Source: Clavelina lepadiformis (Eukaryota > Chordata > Ascidiacea > Aplousobranchia > Clavelinidae). Taken from it: DNA of 64,000 bases. Numbering within the stretch: the stretch's first letter is position 1; each line of letters opens with the position of its first letter. This document shows positions 24,410 to 37,700 of the stretch, one piece after another. The notes beneath the pieces were generated by a model. The model was not told the origin of the DNA and ran no database searches. It worked only from the letters and a program-made list of their open reading frames with translations. The stretch is taken from NCBI RefSeq assembly GCF_947623445.1, contig NC_135246.1, positions 14,615,856-14,679,855 on the forward strand, written 5' to 3'. The translations under genes were made by a program, and so were the position numbers.

Positions 24410-27400
24410 CTTGCCTGAAAATAAGTTGGCCGCTTTCTGTAAACCATAAAAAAGTTAAATCAATTTTTCATACATCAGTATTATCACCATCATTGTACAA
24501 CATCTGTATCCAGCAACTAGCCAACAATTTTGTTGAAGAATTATATTGTGGCTAAAAAAAAAACTTTTTGCATCCTAATCAATAGACTCCACTTGACCAA
24601 ATGCAAATTACCCTTACAACTACATAACCAAGAAAGGTTTTGGAATTTGCAATAAACAACAAAACATTACCTCGGTTGGACGTATTTTTAATGCCATGAT
24701 TCTCACAATAAACACACTACAGTTCGTCTATCATTCAGAAAGAAAACGTTACCAATAAACTACCACCCTATCTCCAGCGGAGAACAATTATTGTACTTAG
24801 CTCTATTCATCTACATCACTTTCCCACCAGAAACACCGAGTAAAAGTCTAAAAAATTTGTCCCAATACCATCCATCACAAATTATATGAACCAAGGGCGT
24901 CATTAACAGTCATAAAAACCTGTTTATAGCAGTTAAGGGCTTATCAGCTTAAACTGTCACAAAGCAACATACATATTAATAAAATTGGATAATTGAACTG
25001 GAGAGCCATAACAGTTTTTCTCTTTTCTTCAAATGAAACGTAATGATGCTGTACTTGAAAAACAAAGTACTTTTAGAGGACATTAAAATTAAAGCACTAT
25101 GTGTCAGTTACGGCAGGTGTCATTTTGAGTCGAACGGTTAGTTACGAATCCATGTAAGAGAGAATTTGATAAGAAACAAGAGTGTAACATTTGTGAAAAT
25201 GGGCCGGGGCAAGTAAGTTAAGACAAAATGTTTACATAGTTTCCTAACATAGCATTAACTAATAAAAGCGTTGTGTCATTGTTCCTAATATATATAACAT
25301 AACAAACTGGCAAACTAGCTGGTAAGGCAATTGTTAAGAAAACCTAGCCGAGTGAAATTATCTACATGCTCAATGGATTGAAACCTTAATTTGGCAAGTC
25401 TACAGATAACATGTTAGTGGAGACAACTTTGTAGAAGTGATTTTGACAGGCATTCAGTGTGTGACCATGTCTAAACTATGACTATCGCTACCAGTACAAA
25501 ATAGCTGGCAGACAATGTAAAAATAGATATATTACCATTTTGCAACCATCAAATGATACCATTTACATTCACTTAAACTTCAATCAACAATAATAACATA
25601 TTAAAAATAAGCTCTTGTTTTTGCTCCAGGTATATTTCAAACACTGGTAAACTTTTTGCTGACACCAAATACTTACCTTTATTGATAACCAAATATTGCA
25701 ATAAAATGTTTTCGTTTTTAATCCTTTTTAAAACTAATTCTCATGACGCTGTGATGTACCTGAAATAAACAACAAATGTTATGCACTGCCAAAGTTTGTT
25801 CGCCATGACGAAATTTTATGCCAAGTAATTACAAATGGCTTTTAGTAATTGTTGATTGTAATGTTTTCGGAAACCTAACCTAATCTATGTGTTATGCACA
25901 GGTTGAAAAATGTACAAAAAAACCAGCAAGTTTGTAAAGTCAGTAATTATTTTGTTAAATAACTACTAGTATGGTATGCAGATAGCAACTGTCAAAATTA
26001 TGAGCAGGTATATTTAATGGATGCACTGTATGTAAATTATTGTGCAGTTTGAATTTCATGGTAGCCTAAGGCAAAATTCTCCACTAAGATTTTGGGTATT
26101 TGGGGTTGCACAAGCTACAATATAAGCACGAACTACTATACTAACCACTTGTTAGTTGCTCAAGTACAACTTATTACAGGTCAAACATAACAGTTTCTTA
26201 ATCAAGCAAGCATGTCAAGATCTAGTACGTAGCAGCCAATAAATTTAAGCCAACTTTAATACAAAAACATAGCTTCAGAATTAAATTAAGCCAACTCTTA
26301 GACATGAGTACCTGGTCACTGATACTCTAATTTCGCATAAATGTTTCAGAGGCAGAGACCTTGCCACCTTCATAACCGTACAGATTTGTTTTTGGAATTT
26401 GATTGCAGCTACATGCATGAAATAACTTTATCTGGAAACTTTGCATTAAAGTTACTTTAGATATCAAAAATATTTACCATCTAGATAAAGGAAATATCCG
26501 GGTATTTGCATTTTAACTACTGGTTCAGCGGATGATAATCAAAAGCAATAATTTTAGGAATAAACTAACTTTGATGCAGTTTTATTATGAAAAGACCACA
26601 TATGTATACAAAAAATTCATAAATTGCTGACTGTTATTGCCAAAGAAGTACAGTAACTGTCGTTGTTCGTTTTATTTTTGCATCAACCTGAATCCTACGA
26701 TTCAAATACAAGTGTTTCTCATAACTCCTGTAGATTCTCTTAATTACGAAAAGTAATGGCATTCGATTTCAATATTTTTAGTAATTAGTAAATTCAGAAG
26801 CGTAAACTTGATCTTGAAACTATTTGACTAAATAACTGGAGAGTTTAGACTGCCCAAACCTTACCTAACGAAGCATCTGAATAAAAATAGTATGCCCAAA
26901 GGTTAAATTGAAATCCAATGGACCGCAAAGCAAGCCTAAATGTTACAGTGCAAAAAGTAAATACCATGAAGTGAGGCAATTGTGAACTTAGAGCAGTCGC
27001 ATCGGGGCTATCATAAACAGGTTTTTTTGAAAAATATTGTTGTCAATTTGACTTATTTGTATTACGTGACTAAACAACACTGTCAGTGAAATTTAGTCAT
27101 TTAAATTAGTGGTCCTTAAAAATTGTCAGTAAAAATGAGCAGCGAGTTTAAAAAGGTTGAGAATGAGAAGCACTAGTTGTCAGACTGTTTTGAAAAATAT
27201 CGGACGAAGACCTGTAGGCCAAGTAGGGCCTACAGGTTCCAATTAAACTCAGCAGGAAGTTAGTTTCTGGGAATCACTACTGTGCTTTTCTAATTGATCT
27301 ATAAACAAAATGACATGCACTGACAGCTACTGCAAGACAGGATCTAAAATATAAATAAATCAGTTTCAACTTTGAGAATGCAGTGTAGGCCTACACCGTA

Positions 27401-28010
27401 CAGTAGCACCTGATGTTTTTATATTAGCTGCCACAACGTATAATTACATACTCAATACGATAATGGTTTAGTTAATTTGATACCTTTCTAACTGTGGTGT
27501 AATCCCGCAGTTTTATTAAGTTTTCTTAACATCTTCAGCAATGAAGCTTGTGGTTCCCAGCAACAAAGCTAGTTTCCAAAGTGACGTCATCGAGAATTTA
27601 CTGACAAACAGCGACATCTCTGAAAAATAAACATTATTTTATAAAAGATAACAGGATGGAAAATTTAAGTTTACCGTTATTCCCAAAACCAACTAAAACA
27701 AAAATGTTGTACTTTTATTTGATACTTTTATTGCTTTTTAGCAATAAATGCAATAATTGCTTTTTAGCAATAAAATATTCTCCTAAAATTTAAACAGTGT
27801 ACTTCTGAAAACTGAAAATTGTTTTGTTTTTATAACAGCACTGCTTCCACTCGTAATTATGCAGACCGTGCTTTTCAAGTGCATGTTAAAAACACAAAGC
27901 CTGTACTGCGTACACCGTACACATACTACACACTTTGCAATATTTAGCTGATGTAACATCAAGGAAATAAGTAATCTTTTAATTTACTGTGGGGAAAACT
28001 GATTAAATCA
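24410..28010. other. divergent intergenic region between KIF17 (-) and the kringle gene (+)
   Basis: No coding exon was recognised in 3.6 kb. It should contain the KIF17 5' UTR and the promoters of both divergent genes. Donor-like minus-strand sites near 24670 and 25678 could belong to non-coding KIF17 leader exons, but nothing decides this. Confidence 0.45.
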
Positions 28011-30690
28011 ATGTTTCTTGTTGCAAAATCTTCTTTGTTTTTAGCTTTTTATGGTTTTACTATTTTACTTCAATTTCAGGTAATCTAAATTTGTTGATAA
28101 AATTTATCGTTGTCTTATATTTACTCACCACAACGAACTATGTTTCCAGTTGCTACTAGGCATCAAGTTAAGCCAAAACATTAAGAGTATTGTTGGACAA
28201 TGACAATGGACTTCACCAAAACATTAACAATGATTGGTGAAGCCTAATGAAAAAAGATATGTTCTAGGCCTAGACTAACTTAGCTAAGTTACTTGCTATT
28301 ATTTGCAGGAAACAAAATGTTGCCGAAGGCAGATACTTTTACAAGCGAGGCTTGTGTTTGACAAAATCTTCGGCGGAAGTAACAACGAAAAGATTAAGAT
28401 TCCGGACGATAAAGAATTAAAATTTGAGGAGTATCTTATCCCCGAAGCAAACGAAGGTCCATTTAAGAAGTCAAATTTACATCAGGAGTTCTTGAGTAAA
28501 ACGAATATATTCTTGGATTATACTGACGAAAAGGGATGTTACGAGGAAGGTCGGTAATCCTTTTATTTATGTCTGGTCTATATCTATACGGCTATTGTAT
28601 TTGGAGTTAGTGACCGTGCTATAACTGTTCTCAGCAAATTACCAAGTTACCATTATGATTTTATGTACGTTTCATACTTTTTGGCTATAACGATTTTTCT
28701 CGTGCATTAGTGCATGCATCAAATAGCACATTGTTTTTCACACAGTTTTAATGACGTAATTAAAAAATGAATAATGGATTTAAATTTAGGTAAATGATGG
28801 TCTTACTTGCCAAGGTATGAGAAGCAAAATATGCGAGAGCGTTTTTTTCTTTCAGAATACTCGCAGGAATATTTGGGGAAAGCAGCAACTACTATGACTG
28901 GCAAACCATGCGTGAAATGGTCCGAATTTACTGCTTTAATGCGCAAACAAGTAGACATAAACATCAAACGCCTTGCTGAAGTAAAACGAAATGCCACATT
29001 ACTCTCTTCGAAAGAAAGCTTTTCCGATGCAGAAGAATACGTTTCAACTTCAAACCAAACTCTTCACACTATATACGAATACGGTATCTTCCTAACCTAT
29101 TTTTTTGCAAATTCTATCGTGTTTGCTGATTTGCAATAAATAAGACTATAAACAGCAAATTCCTAAATGAATACTTTCGAAAAGTTTATAAGTCTTTCGT
29201 CGTATTTTAAAGGAGCTGTAGATCATAACTTCTGCAGAGACCCAGACTTCACTGGAAAACCTTGGTGCTTTACCTCCATTCATCGTCAGCTACTCTGGGA
29301 ACCTTGTAGCATACCTAAATGTGTACGTAAGTGTAATGAAATAAATCTACAAAGCATTTTTAAAGAAAACCGCTTGCCAGAAACATTGCCATCGAAAATC
29401 GTTTTACGCTGCTAAGTCTGCTTACAGACGCCATGCTGGAGAATGCGACAACGTGCCAGACGATTTCAATACATTAAGCAACTTTTGAACATCACCTGGA
29501 TTCCGAAATGCACACCTAACGGTTCTTTTGATAGAACACAGGTTTTATTTTGTTAAAACTTAAGTAATTTCACTTTTTTCGTCTGAAATTGAACAGTCAC
29601 ATTCTTTAATTGTAACTTAGTTTTGAAATATATTTTAAAATAAAGATATATATATTTTAAAGCCAATTGGTGAGATACTGAGTTTCGATGCCTATAGGTC
29701 GATTTCGTTTCGATTACGTGACAATTTTTTGTTTTAACAGTGTTGGAATAAGTATTGTTGGTGTTCAGATAGATACGGTATGATCATAAAAGGAACACTT
29801 ACTCGAACAGAAGATGGAATACCATTTTGCGGTTTGCCATTTTTTGTTCATATATTTGCTGACCGCAATAAAAATGTGTAATAAATTTAAGAAACTTAAA
29901 ATGAAAAGTTATAATGTCTTTGTCAAGCCGTATGCTAACTGTATTCTATACACATAGAACAACAACATTAGTCTACCAGCAGTAGATATTATAGGTAGTT
30001 TATGAACGTGTCTTGTATGTCTTTTATGTAGGTTTAAGCTATCAGACAAGACCGATCAAGTTTTCTGCAATAAGGGTCACCAAGCCTAAATCCAAAGGAA
30101 ATTTGCAACCTCGTACAAAGGGTGAAAACTTTCGAAAAGTTCCAATACCCAGAATTAGACCCAAAAGGAAACTTAATCAGAATATCTGGAATATTGTTAC
30201 ATCGCGTTGGTGGTTGATGACAAGCCCTAGCTTTAGAAAATCTAACTCCTCATCCAAGTCAAACCACACAATTAAGACAACAAAACTAAAGGTTCTTCAT
30301 AAACGAAGAAGAGTACGCAGAAAACTAACACTTGGCAGCAAGGCCTTCGAAATAGGCGAGACGTTTAAAGCAAAGGCAAAAGGTAGGCCTAACAGAAAGT
30401 ACACTTGTCGTTTTAAGTACACAACTATCAGCGTGCTGCACTGCACTGGTGACGGTGACAAGCACGCTAAACCTGGAGAAAATAAGTACCAACATGCTAG
30501 AGGTTGTTATGTACGACAAGAAAAGAAGGTTCTTGGCTGGAGGTGCACTCGCCAGTTATCAAGAAATACGTGGCATGTTGTTACATTCAGACGCGGCAGG
30601 TCGTCGTACAATTCCTCTGTGTTTTTTGGAATGAGTTTCCATTGTACAAGATTCAGAGTCCGTCAAAGAAAAAGCTTTACTACGAGGTAA
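28011..30690 (+). CDS. secreted single-kringle protein with long basic C-terminus, 5 coding exons
   Basis: Exons 28011-28079, 28309-28549, 28856-29083, 29213-29326 and 30032-30690 join in frame to 436 residues. Exon 1 encodes a hydrophobic leader (MFLVAKSSLFLAFYGFTILL), a probable signal peptide. Exons 2-4 encode one kringle with all six cysteines: GCYEE, GKPCVKW, HNFCRDPDFTGKPWCF, WEPCSIPKC. The spacing between Cys2 and Cys3 is about 35 residues longer than in ordinary kringles, owing to a Ser/Lys-rich insert in exon 3. The last exon is very Lys/Arg-rich. Its 3' third (about 30390-30640) is open in a second frame too, so its true reading frame is uncertain. No protease domain follows, so the role is unknown; kringles bind proteins or lysine residues. 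The donor of exon 2 (GTCGGT) is weak but is the only one that keeps phase. Confidence 0.7.
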
Positions 30691-32183
30691 ATTTGTTGCT
30701 TTCGAAATGATGGGTTTTATTTAAATAAACTTATCTTTTGCTGCTTAACTCGTTAACATTTTAATGGCACCTTCAGATAAAGGTAATTGTAAATTGTCCG
30801 ATAAAACACATTCTAAATGATTCAACAATTTTAGAACTCGTTACTACCAAATGGTCTTTTCTTTTGATAATGTTTTTAAATGGGACTTTGTTTTTCTGGT
30901 TTTGTATAATTTCAAAAGAGGTCGACGTTACTTAGTCCATTAACTTGACCCGGTTATGACAGGACGTATTGCTTTGTGTATCTTGTCCTTTTTGAAGAGC
31001 ATGTACAAGATAAACAAGGCTTTTATCTGATTGAATAACCTCCACATTCACAAATACCTGATCAAATACCCTCTTGAACGATCTATCATTTTGTTTCGAC
31101 ATATTGTAGGACTATACCGTCATCTGAGGTTTTGGAATATATTTCTTAGGTCGCTCTGAGAAAAGTAAGACCAGGTTTCTAGTAATTCTTTATCATCGTT
31201 TCACAGGTGCAGACGTTCCGGACAATTGGTAACGGAGATGTTTTTCAAAAGGAAAGGTCATTCGACATACGTTTGCATGAAGTCATACAAGAATAAAAAA
31301 GTTATAAAAGAAAAATGCGTCAGGATAAACACAAGCCGACAGCAAAACAAAGAAATGTTTTTTGACGAAAATGCTTTTTGATTTTTGAACGTTTATTGAA
31401 CAAAAGACTGTGAATGGAATGGTGTTTACCTCCAAAGGAGAGGCGTATTTTGCCGTAAGTTGCGTTATTTCGCATTCATACATAATTTAATGTCCGCTTG
31501 AACTGCCCTAATCCATCCCTAATGGAGCGGGAACTGGTAATAAACATCAACTGGCAAGACTTTTGGTTGTCAGATTTGTTTTGGTTTAGTGGCCATTACG
31601 ACGTAGTATATTTAGATAGTAATGGAAACAGTAACAGTGGTATATAGGTAAAGCCCGGGAGATCTTTGGCTTAGTTATCAGAAGTACTCTATCGATTTAT
31701 CGAACACGTGTTAAGTGCTCAGGAGAAACGTTAGAAATTAATGTATAATTTCTTAGTAGTTCATAATTCAATCTGATGAGGTCATTAAAATTATTTGAAG
31801 AGAAACTTTTATTTATATAAATTGGCTTAGCATCGAGCTGCGGAACTGAGAGCGACAGCAGACCCACGCAATAAACGTTTGTTTATTTGGGTCAAGCAGA
31901 AAGTTAGTCCCAATCGCAAACAGGCAATTTATTGTTGCTAACCTTATATTCTTTGTCTCTTGAAGAAAACAACTATAGATGCCTTCAGTTACTTCAGTTG
32001 TTAGGAAAAAGTAATCGATTTATGTTAGGTGATATTTCAGTCGCATTTTTGTGTTTTTAAGGATATTAGATACGCATTTTCTGTACGTCAGCTATTGCAA
32101 CGAAGAATTGAAATCCAAAGCAACTTCAAAAGTTTCAAGAAGATTTTGAGGAATTTGTAGCAAATATAAAGCTCTAAGATCAA
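30691..32183. other. intergenic region and GPCR 5' leader
   Basis: No supported exon. A TATA-like TATAAA at 31816-31821 lies about 365 bases before the GPCR start codon and may be its core promoter. Short open frames on the minus strand (31283-31483) look fortuitous. Confidence 0.45.
31816..31821 (+). promoter_or_regulatory. candidate TATA box of the GPCR gene
   Basis: TATAAA in the sequence ATTTATATAAATTGG, with a GC-richer stretch about 30 bases downstream that could hold the start site. The leader to 32184 would be intron-free. Inference from position only. Confidence 0.3.
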
Positions 32184-34777
32184 ATGCTGCTGCATGACGT
32201 GAACAACTCTACCAAGAACGTGACGATCAATATAAATGGCGTCAATGAGGGCCGAGCTATAGTATTGAGCATTCTTAGCACTTTGCTTATTTTGGTAACT
32301 ATCATCGGAAACGCTCTAGTTGTCCTGTCAATCATCATCTTCCGATCCTTGAGGACTGTCTCCAACATCTTTATCACGAGTCTTGCAGCAGCTGATTTCA
32401 TCATGGGGTGCTTCGTGCTCCCTTTGGGGGCTCATTACGTAATTGCGGACAAATGGTTACTCGGACATACCACTTGTCATATCTGGATCTCCGTTGACGT
32501 GCTAAGTGTCACTGCGAGTATTGGTACTCTGTCCGCCATAGCAATGGACCGATTTATTGCCACGGTTTTCCCTTTCCACTATCGCAGGAAAGTGACCAGA
32601 CCACGAACTCGACTGGCTATACTAGTTATTTGGTCAGTATCTTTCCTCATAGCATTTGTTCCCATCCACGCAGGTTGGTGGAAGAGCACCAATCCTATTG
32701 ATCTCGCCTGCTACAACGATCCACACTGCTGCGAGTTTTTCACCAACAAAGTCTACGCTGTGCTATCCTCTTTGGTATCCTTTTACATTCCCTTGATTAT
32801 CTTGGTCACGGCGTATTCTATTGTATTTGCTAGTAAGTAAAGCTCTTCTGTTGTTACAAGTTTATTCGTAGCAAAACGTGTAGGCTATAACTATAATTTA
32901 TGTGAACTTTTTGTTATTTGGGATTTTATCCTATTAACTAAATGACTGAACGTAGCTTACAGAAATTATGATAAATTTAATTGACAAAGTATATGCTATA
33001 CATATGAGTTAGAGTATACTTTATAATCGTTATTAAACAAATATATTTCATACAATCTTTTACAGTTGCTCATAAGCTCCAATCTACACACCCGCATGGA
33101 CAAGAAAGGAGAACAGAAGTCGTTCGCAGGGCATCAGTCGCTGAAGCTATTCATGTGTTTTGGGAAAAACGTCAGCATAGGGCTGTTCTTATGGCCAGGA
33201 TCATTGTAGGAACATTTGTTATATGTTGGCTTCCTTTCTTTGTTTTGAACGTCACTCAGGTTGGTATAGGCGTAGCAGTCTCAACAAAGCTTTTCCAATT
33301 TCTATTTGCGTTGCATTTTAGTTGCTACAGTATCTATTTGTTTGCCGTTATTTATTTACGTCATCAGGCATATGTCAAATACGTGAATTGTCACAAATCG
33401 GTTAAGTGTTGCCTATTTGCTATTTCCTACAAATTTCTTTTAATCCTGTATAGATAAATTTTCCGCGTACTGTAGGTTTGTAGATGAAGTATAACACTTT
33501 TAGTTTGATATAGAAATATTGTGACATGGGCAAGTTTAACAAAAGTTGAAGTTTAACAACAGGTGAACAAAGCTGAACATTGATTGGTTCAAAAACAGCC
33601 TAAGCTTGTCGGATTGGCTATAGGCAGGGTTGCCATACTGTCCTTATTTCTAAGATTTGTCCTTATTTTAAAGGTCCGTTTCTTAGAAAATATTTTTGTC
33701 CTTTTTTCTAAGAAATGTCCGTATTTTCACTTGCATCCTTTTTTTCGTCTCATTTTTAGGGCAGAGGTTCGTATTTTGGGTATTTTGACACCTTTAGTAT
33801 ACTATTTTGTACCAAAGAGATACAAAAATTGAGAACATGCAAATAGTATCTCGTTTTTTCATTTTTGGAACATTGATTGCTTTCTCCTGTTGTACACTGC
33901 TTAAGGTAGTATTCTTCTTTTGTTTCCTGTTCGTCCTTATTTTTGAGTCCAGACAGATGGCAACCCTGGCTATAGGTGTATGTTTGAATAATAGGCTACT
34001 CAACTACGTAAGCATACGGCGTTACTCAGCGTTCGTATTGTTGCGTCAACGTATTACAAACACACACGTTTTAGTCACCACAGCTTCTACTTTATATAAG
34101 TTATTTTACGAACCATTTTACAGTCTGTTGACCATTGTAGCAAATATTGAGTTTTACATGTGGTTATTTACTTCAAAATGTTTGTTTATTGCTGGAAACC
34201 TTTTATTTCCTTATAAGTAATCTTTTTCTTTATTGACTCTACAATCATTGCCGCATTTTCTTGTTCTTCACACAGGTGTTTTGTAATAGATGCATAGACA
34301 AGCCGGTTTATACCGCTGCTAACTGGCTGGGATACGCTAACAGCTTCTTTAATCCCTTTATATACTGTCACAGCAAGGAATTCAGACGAGCGTTTAAAAA
34401 GCTTTTGCGCGGCGATTTATGCACGCAAGGTACAAGTATATATAAAAATGTAAAACGTATAGTAAAATTTATTTATTAAAGTTATGCTCGAAAAAAACAC
34501 ATTAAATATGGTTATTTATAGTCTTATTAGGCGACACACCTTACGTGTATGCAATTAAGTAAAGAATTTTGATGAAATAAGAACATTAACTTTGCAATGC
34601 GCCATCTTAATAAAGCGAGCTCTTGTGAAACTTGCCCAAATTTCACGAATTTTTGTATTACCAGGTTATCGCATCACAAGTAGAGGAGCATTATCAGATG
34701 CAAACATATTCAACTGTAGTCCACTTACTACAAACTCCAGAAGAAATAGTAGATGGCGGACGTCAACTGTGATCTGA
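32184..34777 (+). CDS. beta-adrenergic-like aminergic GPCR, 4 coding exons
   Basis: Exons 32184-32832, 33066-33259, 34276-34429 and 34665-34777 join to 369 residues with seven membrane segments. The N-terminus has glycosylation sites NNST and NVT. Amine-receptor residues are visible: Asp105 (3.32) in WISVDVLSVTASI, the serine triad Ser195/196/199 in YAVLSSLVSFY (5.42, 5.43, 5.46), CWLPFF in TM6 followed by Asn (6.55), Asn297 (7.39) in NWLGYANS, and NPFIY (307-311). The second extracellular loop has the CY...CCEFFTNKVYA pattern of vertebrate beta-adrenoceptors. The DRY motif is DRF (122-124). The combination of 3.32 Asp, 5.42/5.43/5.46 Ser, 6.55 Asn and 7.39 Asn predicts a catecholamine ligand (adrenaline, noradrenaline or octopamine); that is inference. 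Exon 4, the cytoplasmic tail, is the least certain. Intron 2 contains a hAT element. Confidence 0.88.
33625..33968. mobile_element. non-autonomous hAT element, 344 bp, in GPCR intron 2
   Basis: The ends are inverted: CAGGGTTGCCATACTGTCCTT at the left, and CAGGGTTGCCATCTGTCTGG on the reverse strand at the right. The interior repeats TCCTTATTT-like units. It is flanked by a perfect 8 bp TSD, GCTATAGG, at 33617-33624 and 33969-33976. No coding capacity. Confidence 0.88.
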
Positions 34778-37700
34778 TTCCAATGTCATTCAGGAATCAG
34801 GATTTGAACATCAAACAAGATCATGATGTGGCGGATCACGAAGAAAATGGTTCATGGATCATGAAGAAATGGAAATAGTCCGTGATATCTCGTCATCTTG
34901 GTACTTCGATCCTTTTTGCTCTCCGAAAAGATAGGCCTATCGTTAACAGCCGATGGGATTTAGCCGAAATTACCAAAAACGTTAACTTAATAATGACTCT
35001 TGCAATCCAATATGATTAAATATAAATTCTCTTAATACTACACATATATAATGCGGCACTCCAATAACGCTGGTCATACAGTATTTTCAGGCTGTTTGTC
35101 CCAACTTGTGTTAAACACAGAATCTTGCAACGCATGTTTTTCAAATGGAAAACCTGGTCTTCGATTTTGGACGTTCGCCTTAGTACAGCCTAAACTACAC
35201 TGTGGTTGATAATCTTGTATGAGGTGATTGAACAGTGGCTAAAAGTGCGAAATGCATATTACACAGTAAGCTGTAGCGCATAATACATGTTCATTTACAA
35301 CAAACCTTCTTTCATGAGTAGTGATTTGTGTGTACGAAAGATATACAGCTAAATTACCTCCCACCGGTTAAGGACCGCGGCTTTAGACAAAGACCTGTGA
35401 CGAGACTAAAACAAAGGATTGTCAGAACTGCTGCCGTATACATAGTTTTGCGCAGATTGAAAGTTTTTTTAGGTCATAAGGTACAACAAAACGGTGAAAT
35501 AAATTTCAGCACCAGACTGTGATATTCGGTACAAGATGAAAGTCAATTTAAGATAAACACTTTTAAATAAAGTGATATTTTATGTCTTTATCATTACCAC
35601 CTTCCACAGAACGAAATTCTCCTGTCAAGATTATCCTGACGTTTATGCAAGGAAGGCTGGACCTGCACATCGTCAAACGAAATGTTTTGGTTGCAGTAAA
35701 CGCAAATACAGCTGTAACCTTGGTAGGGAAATCTGAACATTCCAAGTTTCGTATGACGTCATACTCAAGGTTCATATATGTTTTACGCCCGCCAGTAAAG
35801 CTGCGGTGCTGGGCATTCCTTTTTCGTTCGTGGTGATAGACCTTACATACATGAGCAACCACGCGTTACGAATAGCAATAGTCCGTGGATAGGTTTCATT
35901 TTGGTCCTGAACCTGTACTAGGAGTACATGTAACGTGCCTTCGTAAGATTGAACGGTGACCAGAGGCACTGTTATAACCGACAAGCGCGCTGTATGCGAA
36001 ACAAGTTGTCAGGAAGTGGGGGCTCCAGGTATTTTTGAACTGCTGTTAAAAACAACAAGTCGTTTTTACTGAGAAGCACCCGATAGAGATTTAAACCTGA
36101 TAAATGTATTAAAAGTGATAGGGAAGTGCTAAGACAAACTAACCTTTTCTGTACCAAAGAAAAGTTGTTGGTATACGGGGCAAATTATGTTTAATAATAC
36201 TTAGTGGTACAGAATATTCAGCAAGTATCGTAAAATCTATTTTGACGTCAGAACAGGTAAGTATGATATTTTGCTGGCCGAAAGGGTCATAATAACGCGT
36301 TCACAAAGTGCATGCACGCTGAACTATCGCGTAAAAAGATAGCTCTGTTGGCCGAACAGGTCATTATTATACCCAATGAAAAATTGTAAACGCGTTCGTA
36401 ATTTATGAACGTGTTGACAAAAACACGCGTTCCCAAACTGTCAATACGTTTGCAATTTGCAAACATGTATAGGTGAGCCAATAGTGACCTATTTGGCCAA
36501 CACAGCTAATTTTTGTGCACGATAATTCAGTATACATGCAATTTGTGAACGCGTTATTATGACCCTTTCGGCCAGTCAAATAATCAAACCTACTCGTTCG
36601 TAAATTGCGATTATGAACCTTTCGGCCAGGCAAAATAACTTACTTACGCTTTCATAAAGTGTGAACGTGTTCGCAATTTACAAACGCGTTGAAAGAAGCG
36701 AATTCTGATATACATGGCTAACTATAAAGGCATAGATGCTAGTCTACAGCTCATTAAGCTCAGTTTAGGGCGTTCGTTGCTATCCTAATCCAGAAATCCG
36801 GCACTTGACCGTAAAGACACGATAGCCTCACTAGTAAATATACTGTAACTTCGCACTTTTTATGCTTACAATAAACGTCACTGCAATTAATCGCAGACCT
36901 GTGTGGTTGTACACAATTCACAACTCATTAGCTAACATACAGCAATACAGATGGGAGATGCCTAATCAGACATTTACCGCCACGCTAGTTATTTTCACAT
37001 TGTGACATTAAAATTACCGCCACCTTTGTTATAATAATTGGCATTTGCGATATATATGTTTGGTAATAATGGCGTAATCATTAAATAATATTGAAAAAAT
37101 TCATCCGGTGTGCCTACAGTAATTGGCTACTGTACTTTTTTGATTTAAAACGGAACCTCACCTTAGTACTACTTGCCTCTTACTTGAAAGAAATCAGATT
37201 CGCAGTGCAGTATAAAGAAAACCAGTTTGGATCAGAAAGGTACAGAAAAAGATATCGGTTTTTATGGTGTGAGATTCACACTTTGCTCTGCCCTGTGAAA
37301 GAATATGAAGTAGCCTACTCTTGGTAACATTATGGAAACGTAGGCTAAATGGGGTAAGCATTTCATAAAATGTATTTAAGCGTCTACAATGTACGCCAGC
37401 AGAACTTGCAAGCAGTTATGTACGGTATATTCTTATTCATACAGTAAGCTTGAGTGATCATATAAACATCTTGTTGCTAACATGTTCACATGATCGAGCG
37501 TTTTCCACATCAGAAAGTTTCTTGATCGTAAATGATTAACCACATTGATATTATTTACTGTAAGCAAACAATAATATCTTATTAATATAAAACTGCAGTT
37601 CTATACTAGCGCCCACTCAGTGTGTAAGCTGTACGCTGAATATCAGAAGATTTTTGTTTGCTATGTTTAGATCGCTATTTGGGCTTTTACCTGTAGCCTA

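Noticed and set aside
28792-28855. Earlier acceptor (TTTAG at about 28792) for kringle exon 3
   Set aside because: Both available donors give an immediate stop. The acceptor at 28854-28855 gives a proper kringle.
35328-35984. Open frames on both strands with C2-like or cadherin-like flavour (GRLDLHIVK on +, GTLHVLLVQVQDQNE on -)
   Set aside because: Each is under 100 residues, the two strands compete, and no flanking exons with matching phase were found. Resemblance is only to short beta-strand patterns.
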